Positions 51,717 through 62,915 of a stretch of 64,000 nucleotides of DNA are shown one piece after another. Position 1 is the first letter of the stretch, and each line of letters begins with the position of its first letter. Under the pieces are notes generated by a model. The model had not been told where the DNA came from, searched no databases, and saw nothing but the letters and a program-made list of their open reading frames with translations. Both the position numbers and the translations under genes were made by a program. Source of the DNA: Saccharum officinarum. Lineage: Eukaryota > Streptophyta > Magnoliopsida > Poales > Poaceae. The stretch is from the NCBI GenBank assembly GCA_020631735.1, contig CM036179.1:20699063-20763062 (forward strand). The letters run 5' to 3'.

Positions 51717-52625
51717 ATGCCTCGCCTCAGTGCCGCTGCCTACGTCGCCCAGTTTGTTCCAGCAGCACCTGCTCCACCAGCACCACCAGCAGTACTACCA
51801 GTGGAGCCAGAGGTCGTCCACATCACTGACGAGGAAGAGGAGGAACCCATGGAGGAGGAGGCATTTTCAGCTGCTGCATCTGATGGACCCGCTTCGACCC
51901 CCGTGGCTGCACCCATCCCACCTGTGGATGCGCCAGTCCCCGCTGCTACACCTCCACCAGCTTCCCAGGCCGCTTCTGCACCAACACCAGTGCCCACCCC
52001 AGCTGCATCAGAGGAGCCAGAAGAGATAGGCTGGACCACCAGGAACAAGTTTAAGGAAGCTCCCGAAGATGCCCATTACCACAACCTCCTCACCACCATG
52101 CTAGCTGAGTACTATCCAGAGTTTGCTGCCTCTGTGAAGTACTACTGTGCGGAGCACACACATCCAGTGGAGGCGACGTACTGGAAGACCAATGTGATCA
52201 TTACCGCCTGGAACAACACCGACCAATCTCAGGATGTTGTGACCACCCATAGCCACCGAGCCAGGCGTGCCAGTGCCTATGACAGCATGGAAGATGCTGC
52301 GCAGGCGGCGTACCTGCATTACCATGGTCGGCGTTTTGAGGACATGCAGAATGATCGCTACCGGTATCTTCCACGCTACGACTCAAGGGAGAAGACATGG
52401 GCAGTGTTGGCTCCTCCAGCTTCTGATCCCACCTTGGACACCACAGTGAGGCACCTCAGCGCCATGCAGGAGGTCAACGAAGCACTCAGGGAAGAGCTTC
52501 GTGCAGCGCAAAAATCTGAAAAGCGCCTTCAGAACCAGATAGATGAGATGGCCGTTCAGCTAGGACAGCCTACCATTTACAAGAAGAAGGCCAGGGTGTT
52601 CACCATGGTGGATCGCGCTCCTTAG
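51717..52625 (+). CDS. Extra retroelement ORF upstream of gag, 302 aa
   Basis: A complete frame lies between the primer site and gag, starting MPRLSAAAYVAQF. The first third is Ala/Pro-rich and low-complexity, then an acidic patch (DEEEEEPMEEEAF). The remainder is ordinary globular-type sequence with 'EIGWTTRNKFKEAPEDAHYH' and a likely coiled coil near the C-terminus (EVNEALREELRAAQKSEKRL). It has no reverse-transcriptase or gag similarity. Extra ORFs before gag are known in some rice gypsy elements such as RIRE3; function unknown. The frame is intact, unlike gag. Confidence 0.7.
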   Translation: MPRLSAAAYVAQFVPAAPAPPAPPAVLPVEPEVVHITDEEEEEPMEEEAFSAAASDGPASTPVAAPIPPVDAPVPAATPPPASQAASAPTPVPTPAASEEPEEIGWTTRNKFKEAPEDAHYHNLLTTMLAEYYPEFAASVKYYCAEHTHPVEATYWKTNVIITAWNNTDQSQDVVTTHSHRARRASAYDSMEDAAQAAYLHYHGRRFEDMQNDRYRYLPRYDSREKTWAVLAPPASDPTLDTTVRHLSAMQEVNEALREELRAAQKSEKRLQNQIDEMAVQLGQPTIYKKKARVFTMVDRAP

Positions 52626-53315
52626 ATACTTGCAGCCCCGTCATAATGAATGCGTTCTAGATCGAAAGTCGTGTCAAGTTTATGTGTGTGTTGTGAACTT
52701 TTAATTGTCTTGTTGGTTGTGATGATGAACTTGAATGATTTGGAGTTTGTGTGATTGCAGGAACAGTGTGGGCTTGTCCACATGTTCTTTTTATCAAAAC
52801 CTTAAGTTAGTGTTTGTTTAACTTAGTTGGGGTTTAAAATTCTGCTTTACTGCTGTGCTGTTTCTCAGAGCAGTCTGCAATGTTTGTCTCATATCTCTAA
52901 ATCTCTACGTCCAAAAATTATGAAATTTTTGTGGAAAGAACTAGACTTGTGTACCTTTCATTTCCCACTGGAATCACCTCATTATCAATTCTGGTTTGAG
53001 AGATATGCCTGCTACAACCTGGCAAGTTTGTGCAGTCTGTAACCTAGAACAGAAATTGTTTAGCTCAGTTTTTGATGATGTTGCCGTCCGTATCAGTGAA
53101 AAAGTTCTATACAAAAGTTGTAGCAGACTCTTTAAGCTTTCCAACGATGTATGCCACGCATATTTTGGATTTCTGGAACTTGAGTTACACTCCAGTTTTC
53201 GGTCTGCTGTTGTAGACACTCGTCCAGAAATTTTCAGTTATGTTATTTACCTTTTGTAAATAATTTATAAATTTTTGGGAGATCTCTAAAAGTTTGCACA
53301 TTTGATTGGAAACAG
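52626..53315 (+). other. Spacer between the extra ORF and gag
   Basis: About 690 bp without a convincing frame, AT-rich, ending AACAG at the gag start codon. The CAG before the ATG could act as a splice acceptor, which would allow gag to be made from a spliced transcript; this is conjecture. Confidence 0.5.
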
Positions 53316-54443
53316 ATGGCCGCCAGAGGAGGACGTGGCAGAGGCCGTGGCCGTGGTCGTGGACACGGAGCTTTGGTGGATCCACCTCCGCCACCGCCGG
53401 TGACCATTGAGCAGCTGATGGCCATGCAAGCGCAGCTCATGCAGACAGTGATGGACCGTCTCGGTGAGCAACCCGCAGGAGCACCCCCACCTGTGCAGGT
53501 CCGTGACAAGCGTGGTGAGTTTCTGAAAGGACGCCCACCTGTGTTCACACATGCCTCTGAACCTATGGAGGCGGATGACTGGCTGAGAGCTGTGGAAAAG
53601 CAGCTAAACATTGCACAGTGCAACGACTTGGAGAAAGTCTTGTACGCCTCAGGCCAACTCCAAGGAGCTGCTCAGGATTGGTGGGAGTCATTCCAGTATG
53701 GACGTCCAGAGAATGCTCCAGAGATCACATGGAAAGAGTTCACGGAGAGCTTTAGGTCCTATCACATCCCTGAGGGACTTATTGAACTGAAGCAAGAGGA
53801 GTTCCGGGCTCTCAAGCAAGGGTCCATGTCTGTGGCGGAATACCGCGACAAGTTTGCACAATTGTCGCGATATGCCCCGGCTGAAGTGGCTAGGGATTCT
53901 GACAAACAGCGCCGTTTTCTGAAGGGGCTGTATGATGGACTCCAGCTGCAACTGATGTCCAACAAATATGCCAGTTTCCAAGAGTTGGTGGACCGTGCCA
54001 TTGTAATTGATAACAAGCGTAAGGAAATGGACCTCAAGAAGAGGAAGCTCCAGGGACAGGCGTCGGGTAGCAACACTCGCCCGCGAGCTTTCCCGCAGCA
54101 GGGTTTTCCGCAGAGGAACCAAGGGCCACCCAACCAATGGAACAAAGGCCAGTACCCCCAGAGGAACCAGTACCAGCAGCGCCCCCAGTACCCACCGCAG
54201 TTGGGTAATCAGAGTCAGCAGCGCCCCAGCAACAGCAAGCTAGCAACCAAGCACCACGTCAGGGAGTGCCCAACAATGCCCCAATCAAGAGTGGCACCCC
54301 AGGCAACCCCAATGCCTGTTACAACTGTGGAGAGGTGGGACACTATTCGTACCAGTGCCCAAAGAAGCAGAACCGGCAGGCCCCGCAGAACCAGCAGAAC
54401 AACCAGAGACCCAACGCTCGACCTCCGTTCACTGGCAAGGTGA
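53316..54443 (+). CDS. gag (capsid) ORF, C-terminus out of frame
   Basis: It starts MAARGGRGRGRGRG (an Arg/Gly-rich head). A retrotransposon gag domain follows at about residues 85-205, with 'EADDWLRAVEKQLNIAQC', 'LQGAAQDWWESF' and 'YRDKFAQLSRYAP'. A Gln/Pro/Asn-rich linker comes next. From about 54240 the family's zinc-knuckle region continues in a different frame, so the end of this ORF (to 54443) is out-of-frame reading. Gag packages the RNA into virus-like particles in the cytoplasm. Confidence 0.85.
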   Translation: MAARGGRGRGRGRGRGHGALVDPPPPPPVTIEQLMAMQAQLMQTVMDRLGEQPAGAPPPVQVRDKRGEFLKGRPPVFTHASEPMEADDWLRAVEKQLNIAQCNDLEKVLYASGQLQGAAQDWWESFQYGRPENAPEITWKEFTESFRSYHIPEGLIELKQEEFRALKQGSMSVAEYRDKFAQLSRYAPAEVARDSDKQRRFLKGLYDGLQLQLMSNKYASFQELVDRAIVIDNKRKEMDLKKRKLQGQASGSNTRPRAFPQQGFPQRNQGPPNQWNKGQYPQRNQYQQRPQYPPQLGNQSQQRPSNSKLATKHHVRECPTMPQSRVAPQATPMPVTTVERWDTIRTSAQRSRTGRPRRTSRTTRDPTLDLRSLAR

Positions 54444-54691
54444 ATCATGTGTCGTCGGAATCAGCTCAGGAGGCGCCTGAGGTTATGCTGGGTACGTTTA
54501 GCGTCAACTCCATCTCCGCTACCGTACTTTTTGATTCCGGTGCCTCGCATTCTTTCATATCCCAAGCTTTTGTTAGAATGCATAGCATACCCCTGTGTGC
54601 CATGAAGGATCCCATGCTAGTAAATTCACCGGGGGGTAGCATGCCCGCAAATTATTGGAGCCCTTCTACTAGTATATTCTTAAGGGGGTAG
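54266..54691 (+). pseudogene. gag zinc knuckle and protease segment in a shifted frame, ending in a stop
   Basis: This frame carries the CCHC knuckle (CYNCGEVGHYSYQC, 54317-54358) and the start of an aspartic protease with the LFDSGASHSF active-site motif. It then runs into a TAG at a G-run (54689-54691). It lies in a third register relative to gag (53316) and pol (54748), so two small indels have broken the gag-pol reading frame. Confidence 0.8.
54678..54691 (+). repeat. Internal copy of the polypurine-tract sequence
   Basis: TCTTAAGGGGGTAG is identical to 57815-57828, the tract directly before the 3' LTR. Here it sits exactly where the protease frame breaks. Confidence 0.8.
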
Positions 54692-54747
54692 CTTTCAAGG
54701 TAAATCCAATTGTTCTGAGAACCGCTGGAATTGACCTCATCCTGGGA

Positions 54748-57700
54748 ATGGATTGGATGAAGCAACATAGGGCAGTGATACAATGTCAGGAGAAATCTGT
54801 GGTTGTGACATCTCCAAGTGGTGATAGAATTTGTGTCGAAGTGGAAGTGCAAGCTCAACCTACCGCCACCGTCAATCAGCTGAGCGATGTTGCTAACCAG
54901 GAGAACCAGGTGGTGGATGAATTCCCGGACGTGTTCCCCGATGAATTGCCAGGTATGCCACCCGATCGCGACATCGAATTCCTTATCGAGCTTTTACCTG
55001 GGACTGCACCCATAGCTAAGAGACCATATAGAATGGGGGTAAATGAATTAGAAGAACTAAAGAAACAAATTAAAGAATTGCAAGAGAAAGGTTTTATTCG
55101 TCCTAGTTCTTCACCTTGGGGAGCACCTGTTATATTTGTGGATAAGAAAGATGGCACACGAAGGATGTGTGTCGACTATAGGTCCCTTAATGAAGTCACA
55201 ATCAAAAACAAGTACCCACTCCCTAGGATTGATGATTTATTTGATCAGCTGAAAGGTGCTTGTGTGTTCTCAAAAATTGACCTCCGTTCTGGATATCATC
55301 AACTAAAAATTCGTGCATCTGACATACCCAAGACAGCATTTACTACCAGATATGGCCTTTATGAGTACACAGTGATGTCTTTTGGACTGACAAATGCACC
55401 TGCATACTTTATGTATCTAATGAACAAAGTATTCATGGAGTACTTGGATAAGTTTGTAGTGGTATTCATAGATGATATCCTAATATTCTCCAAGAATGAA
55501 GAGGAACATGCTAAACACTTAAGGTTAGTCTTACAAAAACTCAGGGAACATAAATTGTATGCAAAAAGGAGCAAGTGTGAGTTCTGGCTGAAAGAAGTAT
55601 CTTTTCTGGGACACGTGGTCTCTAACGGTGGAATAGCCGTAGATCCCAGTAAAGTGCAAGATGTGTTGAATTGGAAAGCCCCAGTCAATGCTAGTGAAAT
55701 CCGTAGCTTTTTGGGTTTGGCTGGATACTATAGAAGGTTTATTGAAGGGTTCTCTAAGCTAGCCAAGCCTATGACAGCCCTATTAGAGAAGAATGCCAAA
55801 TTTGTTTGGTCAGACAAATGTCAGGCTAACTTTGAGGAGCTAAAGAAAAGGTTGACAACAGCCCCAGTGTTGACCCTACCTGATTTAAGTAAGAGCTTCT
55901 CTATTTATTGTGATGCATCTCGCCTAGGCCTTGGGTGTGTGCTTATGCAAGAAGGAAAGGTTGTGGCCTATGCATCCAGGCAGTTGAGAAAGCATGAATT
56001 GAATTACCCAACCCATGACTTGGAATTAGCCGCAGTTGTCCATGCTCTGAAAATTTGGAGGCATTATTTGATCGGACATAAGTGTGACATCTACACTGAC
56101 CACAAGAGTTTAAAATACATTTTTACTCAGTCCGAGTTGAATTTAAGGCAACGTCGTTGGCTGGAATTGATTAAAGATTATGATCTGGAAGTGCATTATC
56201 ATCCTGGAAAGGCAAATGTTGTTGCCGATGCACTTAGCCGGAAGAGCTATGCCAACGGACTTCAGTTGACATTTATACCAGCAGAGTTGCGAGCTGAAAT
56301 AGAACATCTCAACTTGGGTTTTGTCAATAATGTAGTAGAATTGGCTATAGAACCTACATTGGAGCAAGAGATACGTACAGGTCAGTTGGAGGATGAGAAA
56401 TTAAAGGAGATTGCTGAGCAGGTAGTGGTTGGAAAGGCACCAGGTTTCCGGCTGGATGAGAATGGTACTCTATGGTTTGGAAAAAGAATATGTGTACCCG
56501 AAGTGAAAGCTATCCGTGATATGATTCTGCGAGAGGCACATGATTCTGCTTATTCTATACACCCTGGAAGCACCAAGATGTACTTGGACCTCAAAGAGAA
56601 GTATTGGTGGTATGGTTTGAAACGGGATGTGGCTGAGTATGTGGCCATATGTGATACTTGTCAAAGGGTGAAGGCTGAGCACCAAAGGCCTGCAGGATTG
56701 TTGCAACCAATGAAAATACCAGAGTGGAAATGGGAAGAAGTTGGTATGGACTTCATTACTGGATTGCCCCGCACTCAACAAGGATATGATTCGATCTGGA
56801 TAATAGTGGATCGACTTACTAAGGTAGCCCACTTCTTGCCAGTCAAAACCACTTATAGTGGTGCAAAGCTAGCGGAGTTGTATATGGAGAAAATAATATG
56901 TCTACATGGGGTTCCAAAGAAGATCGTATCTGACCGAGGAACTCAGTTTACGTCACATTTTTGGCGTAAGGTACACAGTGCTTTGGGAACCAAGTTAAAT
57001 TTCAGTTCGGCATATCATCCCCAAACTGATGGGCAGACCGAAAGGACCAATCAAATATTGGAAGACATGTTGAGAGCTTGTGCTTTACAGTATGGTACTA
57101 GTTGGGATAGGAGTTTGTCATATGCTGAGTTTTCATATAACAACAGTCACCAGAAAAGTCTCAAGATGGCGCCATTCGAAGCTTTATATGGACAAAAGTG
57201 TAGAACACCTCTATTCTGGAATCAGACAGGTGAAACCCAAGTGTTTGGACCTGATGTCCTACGCAGTGCAGAGGAACAAGTGAGGATGATCAGGGATAAT
57301 TTGAGAGTAGCACAGTCTAGACAGAAGAGCTATGCTGATATCCGAAGGAGAGAGTTGAGTTTCAAAGAAGGTGACTATGTGTATTTGAAAGTGTCACCAA
57401 TGAGAAATGTGAGAAGATTCAATATGAAGGGCAAGTTAGCACCGAGATATGTGGGACCTTTCAAGATTCTAGAGAGACGTGGAGAAGTGGCTTATCAATT
57501 GGAATTGCCAGAAAGTTTATCAGGTGTGCATGATGTGTTTCATGTTTCACAGTTGAAAAAGTGTTTGCGGGTACCAGAGGAGCAGATTCCCTTGGAGGAG
57601 CTTACTGTTAAAGAAGATCTTACGTATGAGGAGTATCCGGTAAAGATTCTTGAAACTGCAGAAAGAGTTACCAGGAGCCGCACTATAAAGATGTACAGAG

Positions 57701-57786
57701 TGCAATGGAATCGTTATTCAGAAGATGAGTCTACGTGGGAAAGAGAAGAAGATCTGAGAAAGTCTTATCCACAGCTTTTTGAGTAA
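54748..57786 (+). CDS. pol: reverse transcriptase, RNase H, integrase and chromodomain, 1012 aa
   Basis: Domains in order: end of protease and linker (1-110); reverse transcriptase from about 113 ([28 protein letters not shown]) with the catalytic FIDD box at about 240; RNase H at about 385-458 ([34 protein letters not shown]); integrase zinc finger at about 595-642 (H-H...CDTC); integrase core with D near 668 (MDFITGLP), D near 728 ([10 protein letters not shown]) and E near 766 (TDGQTERTN); and a C-terminal chromodomain at about 960-1012 ([16 protein letters not shown]). Catalytic residues appear intact, and the frame is open from the ATG at 54748 to TAA. That ATG lies inside the protease region, so the true upstream start is lost. 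Chromodomains steer insertion to particular chromatin. Confidence 0.94.
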   Translation: MDWMKQHRAVIQCQEKSVVVTSPSGDRICVEVEVQAQPTATVNQLSDVANQENQVVDEFPDVFPDELPGMPPDRDIEFLIELLPGTAPIAKRPYRMGVNELEELKKQIKELQEKGFIRPSSSPWGAPVIFVDKKDGTRRMCVDYRSLNEVTIKNKYPLPRIDDLFDQLKGACVFSKIDLRSGYHQLKIRASDIPKTAFTTRYGLYEYTVMSFGLTNAPAYFMYLMNKVFMEYLDKFVVVFIDDILIFSKNEEEHAKHLRLVLQKLREHKLYAKRSKCEFWLKEVSFLGHVVSNGGIAVDPSKVQDVLNWKAPVNASEIRSFLGLAGYYRRFIEGFSKLAKPMTALLEKNAKFVWSDKCQANFEELKKRLTTAPVLTLPDLSKSFSIYCDASRLGLGCVLMQEGKVVAYASRQLRKHELNYPTHDLELAAVVHALKIWRHYLIGHKCDIYTDHKSLKYIFTQSELNLRQRRWLELIKDYDLEVHYHPGKANVVADALSRKSYANGLQLTFIPAELRAEIEHLNLGFVNNVVELAIEPTLEQEIRTGQLEDEKLKEIAEQVVVGKAPGFRLDENGTLWFGKRICVPEVKAIRDMILREAHDSAYSIHPGSTKMYLDLKEKYWWYGLKRDVAEYVAICDTCQRVKAEHQRPAGLLQPMKIPEWKWEEVGMDFITGLPRTQQGYDSIWIIVDRLTKVAHFLPVKTTYSGAKLAELYMEKIICLHGVPKKIVSDRGTQFTSHFWRKVHSALGTKLNFSSAYHPQTDGQTERTNQILEDMLRACALQYGTSWDRSLSYAEFSYNNSHQKSLKMAPFEALYGQKCRTPLFWNQTGETQVFGPDVLRSAEEQVRMIRDNLRVAQSRQKSYADIRRRELSFKEGDYVYLKVSPMRNVRRFNMKGKLAPRYVGPFKILERRGEVAYQLELPESLSGVHDVFHVSQLKKCLRVPEEQIPLEELTVKEDLTYEEYPVKILETAERVTRSRTIKMYRVQWNRYSEDESTWEREEDLRKSYPQLFE

Positions 57787-57814
57787 GCATCATCCAATCT
57801 CGAGGACGAGATTC

Positions 57815-57831
57815 TCTTAAGGGGGTAGAAT
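57815..57831 (+). other. Polypurine tract for plus-strand priming
   Basis: TCTTAAGGGGGTAGAAT lies directly upstream of the 3' LTR (starts 57832). AAGGGGG is the expected purine run. Confidence 0.9.
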
Positions 57832-60800
57832 TGTGACACCCTAAATTTTTGTACTATTTAAAAATAGATAAATTTGATTTAATTATGTACTTGTTGTGCA
57901 TTCAAATTTAGGGAATAATAAATTTTTGGGAAATTAAAATCGATCATAAGGTTAGAAAATGTTCATGCATGCATGCTGTTGCACAAGTATTTTTGTGATG
58001 AGTGGTTTTGATAAATTTTTGAAAGGATTTGAAAATCATTTGGAAATGTGATTTGAAAAATTAAATTTGAAAAAGGAAAACAAATTCTTTTCCCTCCTTC
58101 ACCCTTCCCCGCTTTCGGCCTGCTAGCCGTTTCCTCCTTGGCCCGTTCGCCCCGCCCCGCGCCCTTCTCTTGGGCCGGCCCAGCCAAGCCGCAACCGCTG
58201 CTGCCGCTCTCTCCCAGTCTCCCGCTGCGGCTGACCGCCCGGGTCCGCTTGTCGGCGCCTTCCTCAACCTCCAGTCGCCTCTGTTTCGGACGAAGCCGCA
58301 ACCGCCGCGCCCACGATCTCCGCGCGTGGGAGCGTCTCTGCCCCCCCCGCGCCCGGCCTTCTTAAGGGGAGCGCGACCCCGCCTGCACCTTCCCTTCTCC
58401 AGTTTCTCCTCACTCGCACTCGCAAGGCAACAACCGCAGCATCGCACGAACACCGGAGTGCCGACCGCCCCACCGCGTCGGTCATCGTCCCCGGGCTGCC
58501 TCGACTCCGTTTATCCGCTCGGTGAGCTTCGCCTCGCTTCCCTCCTTCTCCCCATGCCTTCATTTTCCCGAATGGTGGCCTCTAGGGCCATGTCCGCGAG
58601 CTCCGACAAGCTTCTCGCCGCCGTCCATGGCGGGCGCCCCTCGGGCTTTTCCCCGGCCGCACTTGTGACGAAAACGGAATCCCTATCCCCTCCGCATTCT
58701 CCCCGTATATTTTGTTTGGAGAATGGGACTCTGTAGCGCCCGATTTCCCTGCTCCGATGAGCTCTCCACCGTCGGCCATGGCGGGCATGCCGCGCGGGCC
58801 ATCCCGTGGCTGTGTTTTGTTCCGGGGCGAGTTCGCCGTCTCCCCCACATCGTCCCGGTGCCCTCACTTTTCGAAACCGTGGGCCGTAGGTCGAGTTCCA
58901 AGCGCACCGGCGAGCTTGCAGTCGCCGGCCATGGTGGCGCCGCCGTCTCCTCCCCTAAATCCGGCGGCCGGCCTCTCTCTTCTCCCCCCTTTCTTTCTTA
59001 ACCGTCCATCACTTGATCAACGGCCAGAAATGGCCAATACCCCTTCGCGGGTCTTTTTGCTAAAGAGACCCCCTACTTTCGTGAATTTGAACCCGCAGTC
59101 CTCGGCCATTTGAATAAATCTGAATTTTGATTTATTTTAAATCCGAAAATAGTTTGATCTATTTACAGAATTGCCACTGCAGTAAAACGTGTATAAAATC
59201 GTCGTTTTAGCTCCGATTCGACCCGTTCAACTTGCGTTAGTTTTGTAATTTCGTAATCTACGCATTAGTGCTACTGATGGACCTGTTAGAAGCTTTTAAG
59301 TTTCTCGATTAAGACTAGTTTAGTAGCTAGTTTTGGAACCTTGCTTAGCGCGTAACTTTTGCGTTGTAGCTCCGTTTTTCGTGCAATTCGCGTCAATGTG
59401 ATCGTAGCGAGACGTAGATGATTTTGGTAAACATTTTATTCAGATTTATTTATTGTTGGTGTACTGTTCTAATAGTAGCCATGTTTTGCTTGTATGTCTG
59501 CTCCGAATTGCGTGTTGTACTTCGTGTCGTTCGAGTTCAGACGGTGAGGAGTACGTCGGAAATCCGGACGCGTGCGAGGAGCAGCAGGACCAGCAGCAGT
59601 TCGTGAACCAAGGCAAGTATAGCATGGGCCTACCTTGTTGTCCTATTCATTATATAACATACTCATTATGCATGTGTCTAATATTGCTCGACTATAAGGA
59701 TTTCCTAGCAAATTGATGACTTGTACCTTGATTCCTATGAGGATTATTTGCATATGGGTAGAATGCTAGTGCTCTAATTAAACATGATCTACACTATGAC
59801 TAATGGAACCAACGGATAAACATGATGATAATGGTGGAACTATAGGGTGATGGTGCAAATGATGTTGATCATGTTGCCCTAAACTCTCCGTAAGGACTTA
59901 TCTGTAGGGCAAAAGCTGGGACTTACAGTGCAACCGTGGGAGTTAAATGGCTCTGACTTTAGCTCAGTAGTAGGATCTTTTCTAACTTGTTAGAGGTTAC
60001 CCGAAAGGGCGCAAGAGGGGCTTGCCACGTTGGGTATAGAACTGCCTCTGTTCAGATGTGTATAGCCTGTGGGAATTGTGCCATCGAAAGGGGGTTCTCT
60101 ATATCTGCCTGCCGAGGAAACCTAGCGGCCCTAACTTGTTAGAAGAGGCCTATGGAAGGCTTCATAGTGTACCCTGCCTGCTCACCTTGGAAGTGTTAGG
60201 GGGTCGACGGGCCCCGGGCATACGGGTAACACGACTCACGGGTAAAGATGCACAACCTCTGCAGAGTGCTAAAACTGTTATAACAGCCGTGCTCACGGAC
60301 ACGAGCGGCCCGGAAAACTCACAGAATAAATGGTTACTTGATATGTGGATGAACTATGATGATGATGATGAGATCACACTGTCGCTTTCTCTTCTTAATT
60401 CTAGTAGTGGATCATGTGGATTAAATGGGAGTTTGAGCATAACTTAATAATGATTAATAATGAAATGTTGATCTACTAAAAGTGCTAACTGTAGTCAACC
60501 GTGTCTATCCTTTTTGAGCCTCATGAATCCTCATACTATACTTGCGGAGTACAAATGTACTCACACTTGTTGCTATATTGTTTTTGGATAAAAATCCCGG
60601 ATGGGTAACAGATGACAGTTTCTACGAGGACTTCCCGGAAGATTTCTAGGTTTGGGTCAACCAGTCGTCCTTCCCTGTGGATCAGACACTACGCCTGAGA
60701 GTTGCTATTTACTTTTCCGCTTGTTATGTAAGAACTACGTGATGTAATAACGTTATGTATGTACATGGTGATGATACTTTTGTTAATTTGTCAGCTTATG

Positions 60801-60869
60801 TGTGCGACTATTCCTGGGGCGCACATAAGATGTATGCACTCTATATTGTCCTTTAATTGGAGTGTGACA
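57832..60869 (+). repeat. 3' LTR, 3038 bp
   Basis: It begins TGTGACACCC and ends GAGTGTGACA. By eye it differs from the 5' LTR at about 15 substitutions and four short indels, mostly in C or homopolymer runs. Confidence 0.96.
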
Positions 60870-61063
60870 TCAGTTGAGTGATGCGTACAGATAAAACGTG
60901 TCATTGATAATTGTCATTTGAGTGACGCGTATAGACAAAACGCGTCACTGATTGAAGATCTTATCAGAGACGTATTTTAGCTAGATGCGTCATTGATTCC
61001 AATTTACAAAAAAAAATCTCGGTCGGGGCTGTTTATACAATCAGACCATGTCTATATATACAA
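60870..61063. mobile_element. Subterminal repeats of a truncated DNA transposon (CACTA-like?)
   Basis: Repeated words GAGTGACGCGTA, AAAACGCGTCACTGA, AGATGCGTCATTGA and AAAACGTGTCATTG occur in both orientations, as in CACTA subterminal regions. No matching half lies to the left of the retrotransposon, so the element is truncated at 60869/60870. Confidence 0.45.
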
Positions 61064-62499
61064 CTAGCTGGCCCCCCGTGCGTTGCCGCGGGTGCCGAAG
61101 AATCGCAATTGGGTTGATAATGTATTATTTGTATATACTCTTTTGTCTATCATCTACAAACAGATTAGGATAAATAATGGGAAGGTGTTTTGGCCATAGA
61201 TCATTGGAACAAAGGAAATGGTAAAAGACAAATCTGGCATGGGCATCGCTATAACTAAAAAGAATTGGGGAAAAAAAGTGATCACCTAGAAATCTGCAAA
61301 GAACAAATAAGGAGAACAAATTAGACAATTATTGTAAGTAGCCATGATTAAATAATATGAATTATTCTAGAAAGATATGAACGTAAATGTGCTCATGTGG
61401 GGTCAGTCTACTTTGAAAAATAGACGGAATACAAAGTAATGTACAATAATCTGAAGATAAAGGAGTATATGTGTCATACATATTAAAATGAGTAGTTTTG
61501 AATCATAGGAAAGTAAGTACAAAATATTTATCCTATTATTTTTCTTCTTGTATGCATGCATGCCAGGGCTGTGTGGTTCATGTAGGTAATCCATTTAATG
61601 TGTGGTATATCTATCTCGGCAATATGCACAGAATTAATGTGTCAATACACTGGGTGGTAAGATTTTTTTTTCACTCAATGGAACCACATGTAAGTGCATC
61701 TAAGATCATATTCTGTTAGCAGGTGAACATATAAATCCGCATAACGATGACAAATTGATATGTGGATAACAATAATCTATAGAGGTAGTTAGTGTAAAAG
61801 GGAATGCCAGCTATGCCTTTTATTTAGAACATGAATATCTACCTCTTCTGTAGTTAATCTTTTTAGGAAAACTCTATACTAAGTTATCTGATGGTCCACT
61901 GGTAAACTAAATGCATAGTGTAATTGCAGGAAACATGGTTTATGAAATGTGGTCTGCCAGTGGTGGATATTCCAAACGCTTACACTATGTATATAATATG
62001 ATGTGGGATGCATATGTAAAATAAAAAAAAATCTAGAGAGGCTAAGAAACTGCTATATATTCAACCGAAACTGCATATGGAGTACTCAAATTGGGTATAT
62101 GAGAACAGTTGTAGCCAATGCTCTTTGCCATAATTATAGCCACATTTGTCACCGTGGTCATATATATAGGAATTTTTTTCATCATGGTAGTTATAGCATG
62201 AGGCACTGGACAATAGATATCATGGTAATTTGTAAGAGAAGTGTAGACTGAAGTCTTGGAGAAACATAAGTGAAATATGAGTATGAGAAAATTATAGCGT
62301 AAACAAACTTACGACGATGTCGATTGCCTGGTGCCAATGCAAGGTTTGCCACCAGCAACAAATGTTGTCGTTTTGTATGTATAATGGTTGAAAGAGTTCC
62401 GTCATCGGACCTAGGGAGAAGACGAAGCATCATGCTCTGTAATGCGATATACATACATAGAAATAAAAGAGATAAGGGGCGAACACAACCTTAGAATGA

Positions 62500-62915
62500 G
62501 TATTCACAGTTCTCCTAAAATTCACGTTCCTGTGTTAGAAGAGGAACAGATGGCATGCGCTTTCTGCAGCTCTCACCACCATCCAAACAATTAGAACCTG
62601 AGGCATGGTCTGTGAGAAAATTATAACAGTCTGAGCGAAAAAATAGATCAATTCCCACTACCAAAAATAGAGGAACAAAAGAAGAAAGGCACAGGAGTAG
62701 GCAAATAAATTGGATAGGTCACAAATGCACATGATATATCAGCAGCAAGGTAAAGCAAGGTAACTGAAATAAGAAAAAGTGACACGACCAATAAAGAGAA
62801 CTCGTAGTTGTCTTAAATTCACCTTGGTCTTTGAAGAGGAACACGTGACCTGTGCTTTATGCATCCCTCAGCACCATCGAAACAATTAGAACCTGAGGCA
62901 TGGTTTGAAGAGGTT
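62500..62915 (-). repeat. Duplicated block inside the Helitron body
   Basis: ACAATTAGAACCTGAGGCAT occurs near 62587 and 62880, with further similarity upstream (GAAGAGGAACA, TGC-CTTT-TGCA). The copies are about 290 bp apart. On the minus strand both read HASGSNC-DG-E-C followed by basic residues, suggesting a duplicated exon-like piece of unknown origin. Confidence 0.65.

Larger units (their letters stand above)
48492..60869 (+). mobile_element. Ty3/gypsy LTR retrotransposon, chromovirus (Tekay/Del-like), 12.4 kb
   Basis: It has two near-identical LTRs (48492-51528 and 57832-60869), an initiator-Met-type primer site, an upstream extra ORF, gag with a zinc knuckle, protease, reverse transcriptase, RNase H, integrase with a C-terminal chromodomain, and a polypurine tract. 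The order (integrase after RNase H) and the chromodomain place it among chromoviruses. Three-kilobase LTRs and the pre-gag ORF fit the Tekay/Del/RIRE3 group. Frame breaks in gag and protease suggest this copy cannot make a complete polyprotein. No matching 5-bp target duplication is visible (ATGTG at left, TCAGT at right). Confidence 0.95.
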
